From Candidatus Omnitrophota bacterium (GTDB lineage: Bacteria; Omnitrophota; Gorgyraeia; Gygaellales; Profunditerraquicolaceae), in NCBI GenBank assembly GCA_028714595.1, contig JAQTMD010000021.1:1-13406 (forward strand): DNA of 13,406 bases, read 5' to 3'. Position numbers and translations under genes: made by a program. The notes beneath the pieces are model-generated. The model was given only the letters and a program-made list of their open reading frames with translations, searched no databases and was not told where the DNA came from. Shown piece by piece: positions 6,635 to 13,406 of this stretch; position 1 is the stretch's first letter, and every line of letters begins with the position of its first letter.

Positions 6635-7602
6635 CATACCGATAACAGGAATGAGGTTGTACGGCGCAGGAAACCACCTGCCAACCGCGCGGCAAAAGAG
6701 ACAAGGCGCATGCAGGCCTTGCCCCAGGTGATCCCGTTCGAAGAAGCCAGCGGCGGGAAAAGACTCAAGAGTATAAATTTTATTTTTTGCTTCGGCTGTG
6801 CGAGTATCTCCAGAAAAAACAGGGCCATGGCGATCTCTCCTGCCTTGCCCGTGCGCATGAGCGAATCGAAATGCCCCTGTGCCCCGCGGCTCATGTCGCC
6901 GGGTGCGACGAGCCCGCGAATACGCCGGAGGTCTTCGTCATCGGGAGCTTGCAGCGCGGCCAGCGATAATCCCATGAATACCGGCAGCCGGGCATTCCAG
7001 GCTCCGGCGACCTGCGCCACCCGCTCTGCCGAAAGACTGCCCCGGTAAAAGTTGTTAGCGCGCAGGATGTCTTCGACCAGGTGCCTTCCGTCAAAGCCGT
7101 GGTTGAACGCGTGCAGACAGAGATAGACGAGCAGATGATGCGGGTCCATAATCCTGTACGGAACCCCGGGGGAGTGCCGCGACCCGCGCCACAACTCCTG
7201 CATATCCACCCTGAACATGAACATGGGCCAGGTGGAATTCAGGAGATGCCAGTGCAGATGCAGCGTGTACTGGATCTCTCCGGGAGCTGCCAGGGCTGCC
7301 GAGTTCAGGTACATGCTGCAGGGCCTGCGGGGGTCGAAACAAAAGCCGGCCGGGACATAACCGAGCGCGGTCAAAAGCGATACTGCGCGCGTGCAATCGC
7401 AGGGCTTGACCAGGATGTCCATATCGCCGATGAACCGGCGGGAAAAATCATCGTACAGGGTGCCCAGGAAGGCGATGCCTTTGAGCGGCATGAACTCTAT
7501 AGTTTCCCGGGAGAAACTGCGGCAGACCTCGTCGAACTGCGACAAGAGAAAGAGATTGCGCGAAGCCTGCTGGTAGCGGCATTCCTGGACAAGCGGCATC
7601 AT
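6631..7602 (-). CDS. NTP_transf_5-type nucleotidyltransferase (RiPP-operon tailoring protein)
   Basis: A 323-residue protein resembling the uncharacterised nucleotidyltransferase family NTP_transf_5. The core is MPLKG at 38-42 followed by RRFIGDMDILV at 55-65, where D60 and D62 are the likely metal-binding pair of the polymerase-beta-type fold. A conserved HLHWHLLN stretch follows. The N-terminus before the core is about 37 residues, shorter than I expect for the family, so an N-terminal helical part may be missing. The start ATG at 7602 overlaps the stop of the upstream peptidase gene by 4 bp; no Shine-Dalgarno is evident, which suggests coupled translation. The C-terminus is basic and amphipathic. 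Proteins of this family occur beside HprK-like kinases and PqqD proteins in peptide-modification clusters; the reaction is unknown. It is the last gene of the operon. Confidence 0.8.
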   Translation of the reverse strand: MMPLVQECRYQQASRNLFLLSQFDEVCRSFSRETIEFMPLKGIAFLGTLYDDFSRRFIGDMDILVKPCDCTRAVSLLTALGYVPAGFCFDPRRPCSMYLNSAALAAPGEIQYTLHLHWHLLNSTWPMFMFRVDMQELWRGSRHSPGVPYRIMDPHHLLVYLCLHAFNHGFDGRHLVEDILRANNFYRGSLSAERVAQVAGAWNARLPVFMGLSLAALQAPDDEDLRRIRGLVAPGDMSRGAQGHFDSLMRTGKAGEIAMALFFLEILAQPKQKIKFILLSLFPPLASSNGITWGKACMRLVSFAARLAGGFLRRTTSFLLSVC

Positions 7603-8063
7603 GGTTTCATCATGAATCTTTTGAGGGTACGCAATTGCCCATACGCAAACGCCGCAAGATACGAAAGTACGGCTGCGAACCGGCCGATGATCCTGCCCAA
7701 CGCCGTTTGAAAACGAACAACGCCCGAGGCGTTTTGTACGCTCATTGCCCTGCCCAGGACTTGCCCGCAGGGAACCGGCTCATCAAAGGCGAACGCATTG
7801 TCGCCTTTGGTAAGGAATGCGGTCCTGCCGTCTTGGATCATGCGCCGGATGAGCCGGTGCACGTACAATTCATCGTCGCGCAGGAATACGATGATATCGC
7901 CGCAGCCGTATTCCTGCGTTGGTACGCGCTGCACCGACAGCGTCGAGCCGGGCAGGATGAAAGGTTTCATGCTCGAGGAACGCACGACCAGGGTGGCGCA
8001 CGCTGAATGCGCAAGTTCCCGTGCAAAGAGGCGGGCTATGTGCGGCTCGAGGCGCTCGTGCAT
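7599..8063 (-). CDS. S24/S26-family peptidase, signal-peptidase-like with Ser/His site
   Basis: A 154-residue serine peptidase of the signal peptidase/LexA fold. The nucleophile is in SSSMKP (S31, pattern SMxP). The second box reads GDIIVFLRDDELYVHRLIRR with H69 where bacterial enzymes carry lysine; that Ser/His arrangement is typical of SipW/Sec11-type (S26B) enzymes. FLTKGDN at 83-89 is the usual third box. Unlike a true signal peptidase there is no N-terminal membrane anchor; the only hydrophobic stretch is near the C-terminus (about 119-140). This points to a cytoplasmic or peripheral enzyme, and the gene begins 7 bp after the peptide gene, so leader removal is a reasonable guess. No Shine-Dalgarno is seen before ATG 8063; translation probably depends on the upstream gene. 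Confidence 0.85.
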   Translation of the reverse strand: MHERLEPHIARLFARELAHSACATLVVRSSSMKPFILPGSTLSVQRVPTQEYGCGDIIVFLRDDELYVHRLIRRMIQDGRTAFLTKGDNAFAFDEPVPCGQVLGRAMSVQNASGVVRFQTALGRIIGRFAAVLSYLAAFAYGQLRTLKRFMMKP

Positions 8064-8070
8064 AGCGCCA

Positions 8071-8220
8071 TCACGAGGAACGCTTGACGCAGCTTATCTT
8101 CATGCAGCAGGTGGAGCCGGGCCCCATCCACTGGGTATTGCAGACCGCGGCCAGAGCCTCGATCTTTTTCTCATACACGATCTTCGGCTTCAGGTATTCC
8201 TTCTTTCTCTTCTTATCCAT
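8071..8220 (-). CDS. Putative RiPP precursor peptide, 49 aa, Cys-containing
   Basis: A small gene with the strongest Shine-Dalgarno of the operon (AGGAGG at 8225-8230). The peptide begins MDKKRKKEYLKPKIVYEKK and continues IEALAAVC, a lysine-rich leader-like half. The second half holds all four cysteines (C27, C38, C39, C44), glycines and proline (WMGPGSTCC at 31-39), and it ends in Arg-Ser-Ser. The start lies inside the last codons of the radical SAM gene (8-bp overlap) and the S26-like peptidase follows after 7 bp. There is no hydrophobic signal sequence. Position right after a PqqD and radical SAM/SPASM pair is what is expected of a modified-peptide precursor. Cleavage could fall near the LAAVC region. 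The family is not one I can name with certainty, and the modification is unknown. Confidence 0.85.
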   Translation of the reverse strand: MDKKRKKEYLKPKIVYEKKIEALAAVCNTQWMGPGSTCCMKISCVKRSS

Positions 8221-9262
8221 GGTCCCTCCTGAATTGTTGTATGGATCGTTTGCGCATGCGCGCCAGCACGCAATCATTGGGTGATGCCGCCCGCATATCC
8301 CCTTTTTCCATGAATGCAAGCCCGCTGCAACGGTCGCAGTACAAGGCATCCGGGCAGCCGCGGCACTCGGTGAGGTCGGAAAGCGCCAGAGACCGGACCT
8401 CCTTGAAAAAAGGGCTGCTCCAGATCTGCGCAATGGGGCTTGAACGCACCGTGCCGCAGGGCTTGCGCAGGGTGACGCACGGATAGACCTCGCCGTAAGG
8501 CGAGATATAGAGGGAATTGAACGCCGCCGCGCACAGCGGCTCAAAGACAGGCAAACCTCCCTCGCTGATACCGGAGACCATCCAGCCGTGCGGCTCCCAG
8601 AGTTTGGCCATGCATTCTTCGCTGACGCGCAGCTTGCGCAGGTCATCCGAGCCGTCAAGCTTGGGTATGACCGTGAACGAAAACCTGAACGGACAATCCA
8701 GTTCATCGGCGAACCTGCGCAGGCCCTCGAGCTCATTTTGATTCTGTTCCATGAACGTCGCCTTGACCACGGCATTGACCCGCAGCGCTTTCAGGAGCTT
8801 GAAGGCGCGCACTGTCTTTTCGAACGAACCGCGAATTCCGGTTATTGATTCATGGATGTCGGCCCGGCAGCTGTACAGGCTTATCTCGACGCCCAGGGGA
8901 TCGAGCTTTTCTATGCGACCGGCGCATTCTTCGTCTATGAGCGTGCCGTTGGTAAAGATGCGCAGCGCAAACCCCTGCGAGCGCGCATGGGCGGCGATCG
9001 CGAAGAAATCCCGGCGCAGCAGCACCTCGCCGCCGGTCAAGGTCATATACAGGCAGCCCATGGCGGCAAGCTGATCGATCACGGAAAATGCCTCCTCGGC
9101 AGCCAGTTCTTCTTGCATATCAGCCGGTCTTGTCTGGTAACAATGGATGCAGCGCAGGTTGCAGCGATAGGTCAGCTCCCAGTCGAGCTTGAACGGGATA
9201 CAACGTTGGATGGTCTTCTGCTCGATCGCCTCATAGGGATCGAGCGCCTGCGGTGTGATCAC
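8213..9262 (-). CDS. Radical SAM/SPASM peptide-modifying enzyme
   Basis: A 349-residue enzyme that would use S-adenosylmethionine and an iron-sulfur cluster to generate a 5'-deoxyadenosyl radical. C34, C38 and C41 (RCNLRCIHCYQ) form the CxxxCxxC site; TGGE at 76-79 binds SAM. The C-terminal SPASM domain, for auxiliary clusters, has C244, G257, C262, then C300, C303, C309, C312 and C331; the spacing C309-x2-C312 is one shorter than the usual x3, and an extra C269 sits beside G270. SPASM enzymes often act on peptides (for example PqqE or sactipeptide synthases). The start is GTG at 9262, sharing GTGA with the PqqD stop; a longer open frame upstream only shadows pqqD. The 3' end contains the start of the peptide gene, which makes that peptide the obvious substrate. 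Confidence 0.94.
   Translation of the reverse strand: MITPQALDPYEAIEQKTIQRCIPFKLDWELTYRCNLRCIHCYQTRPADMQEELAAEEAFSVIDQLAAMGCLYMTLTGGEVLLRRDFFAIAAHARSQGFALRIFTNGTLIDEECAGRIEKLDPLGVEISLYSCRADIHESITGIRGSFEKTVRAFKLLKALRVNAVVKATFMEQNQNELEGLRRFADELDCPFRFSFTVIPKLDGSDDLRKLRVSEECMAKLWEPHGWMVSGISEGGLPVFEPLCAAAFNSLYISPYGEVYPCVTLRKPCGTVRSSPIAQIWSSPFFKEVRSLALSDLTECRGCPDALYCDRCSGLAFMEKGDMRAASPNDCVLARMRKRSIQQFRRDHG
8225..8230 (-). promoter_or_regulatory. Strong ribosome binding site of the precursor peptide
   Basis: Reads AGGAGG on the minus strand, 4 nt before the ATG (GGAGGG shifts the spacing by one). It fixes the start at 8220 and suggests that the peptide is translated more than its neighbours, as is usual for a substrate needed in excess of its enzymes. 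Confidence 0.8.
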
Positions 9263-9537
9263 TCCTTGAACCTCACCAGTTTTTTCTGCGCAAGTTCGGC
9301 GAGAAAGGCTGCCACGTCTTCTTCTGCCGGCCCTGCGGGTGCGTCGAACTCGCGGCCCAGCTCCGTGACGATATCTGCGGTTGAACGGACCCCGTCGATA
9401 AGCTCCCAGATGCGCGAGCCGCTGGCATTCAGCACGCGCGCCAGGCCTTCGCACGGGGTGACGATGATGACCTCGTCCTCTATCCTGCGCCAGGCCAGAG
9501 ATGCCGAGCGCTCCGGTACCTTAGTTTCCGTATGCAT
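9259..9537 (-). CDS. PqqD-like peptide chaperone
   Basis: A 92-residue protein of the PqqD family, the RiPP recognition element that holds a precursor's leader and presents it to a radical SAM enzyme. Recognisable parts are the beta-rich start WRRIEDEVIIVTP, then LNASGSRIWELIDG and the helix RSTADIVTELGREFD, ending in a helix LAELAQKKLVRFKE. The start ATG 9537 is set by GGAGG at 9545-9549, 7 nt upstream; an upstream in-frame start at 9621 would only read through the kinase gene. It overlaps the kinase gene by 17 bp and the radical SAM gene by 4 bp. It is a free-standing chaperone rather than a fused domain. Confidence 0.93.
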   Translation of the reverse strand: MHTETKVPERSASLAWRRIEDEVIIVTPCEGLARVLNASGSRIWELIDGVRSTADIVTELGREFDAPAGPAEEDVAAFLAELAQKKLVRFKE

Positions 9538-10345
9538 GGATACACCTCCAAAACGTTTTATCCGGCAGGAAATGCAGCCGGAAACATTCAGTCGAGCGGA
9601 TGAGGCTGCCGTAGAGCGCAAGGTGCTTATCGAGCATGCGGCCTGCGCCGACGGCGGGCGGGAAGATATAGAATTCCGCCAGCGCCTCGGGCTTAGGCAC
9701 GGCGATCACCGCATTTTTCGTGTCCTTGACCAGGGAATACATCCCGGCCAGCGCGTACGAACGGTTGCTGCGCCGGCTGAACCTGCGGTCGCCGGCGTAC
9801 GGCACGGCGAACGCGCCCGGGCCTTTGCGGGCGGCCATGATACCCACCAGTTCCTCGCTTAAGACAGTCGCATGCTGCGAGAAGCCTGCCACCGTCGATT
9901 TGCCTGCTCCGGACCTGCCCACGAACACGTATGCCCTGTCCTTGTCTGCGATCCCGCAGGCATGAAAGAACAGGCAGCCTTTCCCGGACAGGACAACCAT
10001 CATCAGGTTCGTCAAAACGCTGATCATTGCTTCGGCAGGTACTTCGGGACAAAATCCGACTTCCGCCTTCTGCGAACGCTCATCAAGCACTGCGCGGACA
10101 ATACCCGAACGGATCGTATAACGGCTCTTCTCAAAAACGAATGAAAAGCGCTCATCTGCGCCCCGGGCCGTATCGGCTGCCTGCGCGCTCACCTGAAAAC
10201 AATAGCGGGGACGCCGGCGCGTCAGAAAAGGCGCGTACACCTCGCCCAGCGCTGCAAAGGGGAATTTCCCCCTGAATTCCAGGCCGAACACCGTCCCGCC
10301 GACAAGGACCGAGAATTTCGTTGCGGTTTTTTCAGGCAGTTCCAT
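9521..10345 (-). CDS. HprK-related kinase (HPr kinase-like, RiPP-associated)
   Basis: A 274-residue protein resembling the catalytic half of HPr kinase/phosphorylase. The P-loop is GRSGAGKST at 143-151, preceded by LFFHACGI at 125-132, where H128 matches the conserved histidine ahead of the P-loop in HprK. LSEE at 162-165 replaces the usual acidic pair after the loop. The N-terminal HprK domain is missing, and no HPr/PTS gene is present, so regulation of sugar uptake is unlikely. In operons with PqqD such kinases are known as HprK-related kinase A, and in some lasso-peptide clusters related kinases phosphorylate the C-terminal serine of the precursor. Start ATG 10345 forms TAATG with the stop of the C25 peptidase gene. 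The substrate here is inferred, not shown. Confidence 0.88.
   Translation of the reverse strand: MELPEKTATKFSVLVGGTVFGLEFRGKFPFAALGEVYAPFLTRRRPRYCFQVSAQAADTARGADERFSFVFEKSRYTIRSGIVRAVLDERSQKAEVGFCPEVPAEAMISVLTNLMMVVLSGKGCLFFHACGIADKDRAYVFVGRSGAGKSTVAGFSQHATVLSEELVGIMAARKGPGAFAVPYAGDRRFSRRSNRSYALAGMYSLVKDTKNAVIAVPKPEALAEFYIFPPAVGAGRMLDKHLALYGSLIRSTECFRLHFLPDKTFWRCIHAYGN
9545..9549 (-). promoter_or_regulatory. Ribosome binding site of the pqqD-like gene
   Basis: GGAGG on the minus strand with a 7-nt spacer to ATG 9537, lying within the 3' end of the kinase gene. It decides the start in favour of 9537. Confidence 0.75.
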
Positions 10346-13300
10346 TATTTCTTCTTGAACATCGAATTCCAGAAATCAGAGACGGCCTTGAAAATCCTCT
10401 GCCATGCTCCCTGCTGTTTCTCGAGCCGTGCCTTTTCCCGGGTCCTGGTTGCGGCAGCTTCGGAGAGGCTTATCTTCTGTATCGGCTGGATGGCCGGGGT
10501 CTCAACAGGCCGTGGCACCGGGCCTAAGCGTACGACCCTGTTCTGCGGCTCGCCTGAAAGTGCGGCTTCGGGCTGCTTGCGCCCGGCCTGCGTCTTTGAC
10601 CGCGGCTGCGGCGTCAGCCGCTCGATAAGCAGGTTTTTCGCAGGAGTTGTTGCCGCTATTTCGGCCGGCTTCTTCCTGCCTTTTGGCGCCGGCTTTTGCT
10701 CCTCTTGCTGCCAGGTCTTTTCTTCTTCAAATACCAGCGAAGGATAGATCTTTAAGGCGTCGCGGCTTATATCGAGCGAATAAAAAGAACTGATGCCTTT
10801 GACCGGCGAGTACACTGCCGCAGCCGTCGCCGCAGGGCTGGTCAGCGCCTCTTTGCGCAGCACCAGCGCCGGGTCCCCGAAGAGGTTGAATTGCTGCAGG
10901 GCCTCGGCTGCAGAATCCGCTGCCTCCTGGAAGAGGTAGAGCCTGCTTTTTGCCGCTGCAGAGCCGAGGATGCGTTCCTTTTGCTTGAACAGTGAATCGA
11001 ACAGCCCTTCTGCCAGGATCTGCTGGTGCGAACTCAAAGACATCCCCGACGCCGCCAGGACCGCAACCGCGCCCTTATCCTCGGCAAGCAGCAGCTCCTC
11101 TGCCAGGCATTCTAACGTCTCCGGATACACGAAATAGCCGTTCACGCAGTTTAACGCCGCCACAAACGGATATTTGCCTGCATTGGTCAGGCTTGCGATG
11201 GAGGCATTGGTGAATATCTCCTCCTCTGCCCAGAGCTGGATGCTGCCGTGACCGGCATAGGTAACCAGCAGCGCCCCGCTGTTGAAAGCGCTCCGTATGT
11301 CCTGTTTACAATCATTGACATTGGCATAATCGCCCAGGTAAATAGTGTTTTTGGAATAATCCCGGGTCACTTGCGCGCTCAAGGTATTGACCATCTGCTC
11401 GAACATGCTCTCGTCATCAGCCACAAACACCGTCTTCTTGGTCCAGTCTTCGGTCAAGGGTACTGCCTCATAGGCGATGGTCTTATTGACCATGGCAGTC
11501 ACCTGTGCTTCGGTCTTTGCGGGAAATCTGCCGACGAGCATCTCGGGGAAGATATCGGTTGCGGAATCAAAACAGGCGAACCAGCTGTCCGTGGCAGTCT
11601 CTCCGAAATCCTGATTGTAGATGAAGTAGGTGGGCATATAATTCGTGAACCCCCAGCCTTCATCGTCGCGGAAATCATAGGTCGCATCTCCTACCAGCAG
11701 CACGTACGTCGGCGCCGGCTTCTGCCAGTTCTCGTACGCATACTGCAGGAAATACTTGACGGCATACGGCGAGGCCACGCCGTAATTGAATTCGTCGTAG
11801 ACATCGGTGAGCTTGACCGTCTTGACCGCAAGCCCCTGACTCTGCCGATATGCCGCCAGGGGTGCGGTCTCCTCAACGAAGTTATCGCAGGCGATGATGA
11901 TATAATCCGCGCGGTTTACGCCGGAACGAAGCGTTGTGGGTTCGTCAGCCACAATGGCAACAGCGGACTTCGCCCCCGAATCCGAGACTACCGCGTATTT
12001 TGCCTCTGCTTCGGATGAAGCATTGAATGCCGCGGTATAGGTCGGCCCGTCAGGAGTCACTGAAAATCCCGATACCCGGCGGACGTCCGCAGCATCGGTA
12101 ATATCGTACACGCGCACATCCGGGTCTGAAAAACCGGCGACGCGGTACGTATACGAACCCACCCCCGACGGCGCGCACTCCAGATAATCATCCTGCGCCT
12201 TGTATTGTCTCCAGTAGGAAATATCAAACCAGTCCGCCAGCACCAGGCCGGTGGCATCTGCGGCCGTGTCGTTGATGCGCGTAACCTTGATGGTGTTAAT
12301 GCCGCTTGCCAGCCAGTACGAGGGCACGTCAAATGTCAGCTCTTTGGGCCCGTTGTTCTGCCAGCTGGCATCGCCTATGATATGGTCGTTCAGGTAAAAA
12401 CGCAGGTGGTGGGTGACGTCCCCGGTGCCCCATTTATACCCTACCACCGACGCCTTGATGACCGCGTTCTGCGGCGAGTCAACCACGTCGATAAGGGTGG
12501 TCGCATAGGATTGGCTTTGCGCCCCGGTCACCATCGACAGGAAAAACCACGGGTCATCCTGTGCCGATTCCATCCAGTAGTTCGTGTTCTCTTCAAAATG
12601 GTGCGTCCAGAGGAACTCCGAGGGCGTGACCCCCGCGGAAGCGGTTGTCTCTTGCATGCGCAGGCCGCTGCCCGCGGTCAAGGCCAGCCAGTACGCGTTG
12701 GTGTAGGTAAACCGCGAGTCCTCTTTTTGCGCGTAAAACTCCAGGTAGTCTGCCGCATCAAAGACGCCGTCGTTTTCTCCGGAAACATAGATCGGTATCT
12801 CGGTACCCCGGCTGTACATCTTCATCGTTCGAGGATCCAGACCGGCAACATCCACGCCTGCGGCAACAAGGTCAGCCTGCGTTATCCGATAGATGCCGTC
12901 TTCATTGACCAGTATCTTGTATGCACTGGCGGTCCCTGCCGGCACGCCGTTTCCCCCGGCTGAAGCGGTCTGCTGCGCGGCAGCCTGCGTGGAAAGCCGC
13001 AGGCGGATGCGTTTATAGAAATCCACTGCCCCGGTGACCGGGTTGAACTGGAAAGGATAAAAACGTATCTTGGCTACGCTCTGGCCGCGCAGATAGTTTG
13101 AATAGTCTATCTCGGCAAGCGTGCCGGGGAACAAACCGTTGGCAGCGTAGGTCAGCGCGTCCTTATAAAACTGCGATGCCAAAAACACCGTTCCTCCTGC
13201 CGTTACGAGTACCCGCTGCGGTACCGGATAAACGTTGTAGCCCGATGAGAATTCCTCCCGTTCGTAATCGAGCACGGACAGGGAAACCGGCTTCTTATCC

Positions 13301-13406
13301 TCCATGGTCACCAGGAACCCCTTCAGGGGCACCTGAGGCTTACCGACCTCGTCGCTGTAGGAATGCGCGTACTCGGGAAGACGGATACGGTGGTACGTGT
13401 CCGCAC
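10345..13406 (-). CDS. Peptidase C25 (gingipain-type) cysteine peptidase, 5' end outside the window
   Basis: The frame is open across the right edge (1019 residues visible), and residues before the GTG at 13332 continue a sensible C25 pro-region (RLPEYAHSYSDEVGKPQVPL), so the true start lies beyond 13406. Then comes a beta-sandwich, carbohydrate-binding-like region (about visible residues 250-390) and the catalytic domain with YVLLVGDATYDFRDDEG, the histidine in YAGHG (codon 11248-11250) and the nucleophile in ALNCVNG (codon 11146-11148), 34 residues apart as in gingipains. After the catalytic domain is a basic, Pro/Ala/Gln-rich tail ending WQRIFKAVSDFWNSMFKKK. I see no type IX sorting domain. 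Members are usually exported, processed and act outside the cell. Its stop overlaps the kinase start by 1 bp, so it appears to be in the peptide operon. Confidence 0.92.
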   Translation of the reverse strand, partial: ADTYHRIRLPEYAHSYSDEVGKPQVPLKGFLVTMEDKKPVSLSVLDYEREEFSSGYNVYPVPQRVLVTAGGTVFLASQFYKDALTYAANGLFPGTLAEIDYSNYLRGQSVAKIRFYPFQFNPVTGAVDFYKRIRLRLSTQAAAQQTASAGGNGVPAGTASAYKILVNEDGIYRITQADLVAAGVDVAGLDPRTMKMYSRGTEIPIYVSGENDGVFDAADYLEFYAQKEDSRFTYTNAYWLALTAGSGLRMQETTASAGVTPSEFLWTHHFEENTNYWMESAQDDPWFFLSMVTGAQSQSYATTLIDVVDSPQNAVIKASVVGYKWGTGDVTHHLRFYLNDHIIGDASWQNNGPKELTFDVPSYWLASGINTIKVTRINDTAADATGLVLADWFDISYWRQYKAQDDYLECAPSGVGSYTYRVAGFSDPDVRVYDITDAADVRRVSGFSVTPDGPTYTAAFNASSEAEAKYAVVSDSGAKSAVAIVADEPTTLRSGVNRADYIIIACDNFVEETAPLAAYRQSQGLAVKTVKLTDVYDEFNYGVASPYAVKYFLQYAYENWQKPAPTYVLLVGDATYDFRDDEGWGFTNYMPTYFIYNQDFGETATDSWFACFDSATDIFPEMLVGRFPAKTEAQVTAMVNKTIAYEAVPLTEDWTKKTVFVADDESMFEQMVNTLSAQVTRDYSKNTIYLGDYANVNDCKQDIRSAFNSGALLVTYAGHGSIQLWAEEEIFTNASIASLTNAGKYPFVAALNCVNGYFVYPETLECLAEELLLAEDKGAVAVLAASGMSLSSHQQILAEGLFDSLFKQKERILGSAAAKSRLYLFQEAADSAAEALQQFNLFGDPALVLRKEALTSPAATAAAVYSPVKGISSFYSLDISRDALKIYPSLVFEEEKTWQQEEQKPAPKGRKKPAEIAATTPAKNLLIERLTPQPRSKTQAGRKQPEAALSGEPQNRVVRLGPVPRPVETPAIQPIQKISLSEAAATRTREKARLEKQQGAWQRIFKAVSDFWNSMFKKK

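Noticed and set aside
9263..9454. Longer radical SAM protein starting at 9454
   Set aside because: The extra N-terminus is an out-of-frame reading of pqqD with no radical SAM similarity; GTG 9262 with a GTGA overlap fits better.
8852..9862. 336-codon + strand frame across three genes
   Set aside because: It runs antisense through the radical SAM, PqqD and kinase genes, all well supported; its residues show no family.
6631..10345. Lasso-peptide cluster
   Set aside because: The kinase and nucleotidyltransferase suggest it, but no asparagine-synthetase-like cyclase or transglutaminase-like leader peptidase is present, and a radical SAM enzyme is.
11248..12018. 256-codon + strand frame
   Set aside because: Antisense to the catalytic domain of the C25 peptidase; no motif or ribosome binding site supports it.
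12205..12963. 252-codon + strand frame
   Set aside because: Antisense shadow of the C25 peptidase N-terminal part.
1..13406. CRISPR arrays, tRNA or rRNA genes
   Set aside because: No regularly spaced repeats, cloverleaf-like sequences or rRNA-like conserved stretches were seen on either strand.

Overview
The window looks like two unrelated pieces of DNA joined near position 340. Bases 1 to about 340 are AT-rich (about 29% G+C by hand count). They hold the 3' end of a murF-like gene, a clear intrinsic terminator, and the first 13 or so codons of what reads like a Cys/Met-metabolism PLP enzyme, all on the + strand. With no Shine-Dalgarno before that second start and this base composition, Bacteroidota is a plausible source, but this is inference. 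From about 340 to the right edge the DNA is GC-rich throughout. The join cuts off the C-terminus of a flippase, so it is either an assembly chimera or a real rearrangement border.

The GC-rich part resembles an uncultivated Gram-negative-type lineage (Omnitrophota, Elusimicrobiota or a delta-proteobacterial group are candidates; the sequence does not decide). Reading leftwards from 4845 on the minus strand is an exopolysaccharide block: a Wzc-type co-polymerase/tyrosine kinase, an intrinsic terminator, a Wzy/O-antigen-ligase-type polymerase and the truncated Wzx-type flippase. Divergent from it, across about 200 bp with a perfect 16-bp inverted repeat and a good promoter, is a two-gene ABC-2 exporter (ATPase and permease, + strand). 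The ATPase mRNA looks leaderless.

Converging on the exporter from the right is a tightly packed minus-strand operon from 13406 (continuing outside) down to 6631. In transcription order it holds a C25 (gingipain-type) cysteine peptidase, an HprK-related kinase, a PqqD-like peptide chaperone, a radical SAM/SPASM enzyme, a 49-residue Cys-containing peptide, a small S24/S26-type peptidase with a Ser/His active site, and an NTP_transf_5-type nucleotidyltransferase. Six of the seven genes overlap a neighbour by 1 to 17 bp; the only gap is 7 bp.

The peptide, with four cysteines in its C-terminal half, a basic leader and the best Shine-Dalgarno of the operon, is most simply read as a ribosomally made, post-translationally modified peptide (RiPP) precursor. 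PqqD would present it, the radical SAM enzyme would modify it, the kinase and nucleotidyltransferase may add further groups, the S26-like enzyme could remove the leader, and the neighbouring ABC exporter or the C25 peptidase may take part in export or outer-surface processing. This combination, with no lasso cyclase, lanthipeptide synthetase or YcaO protein, is the most interesting content of the window.
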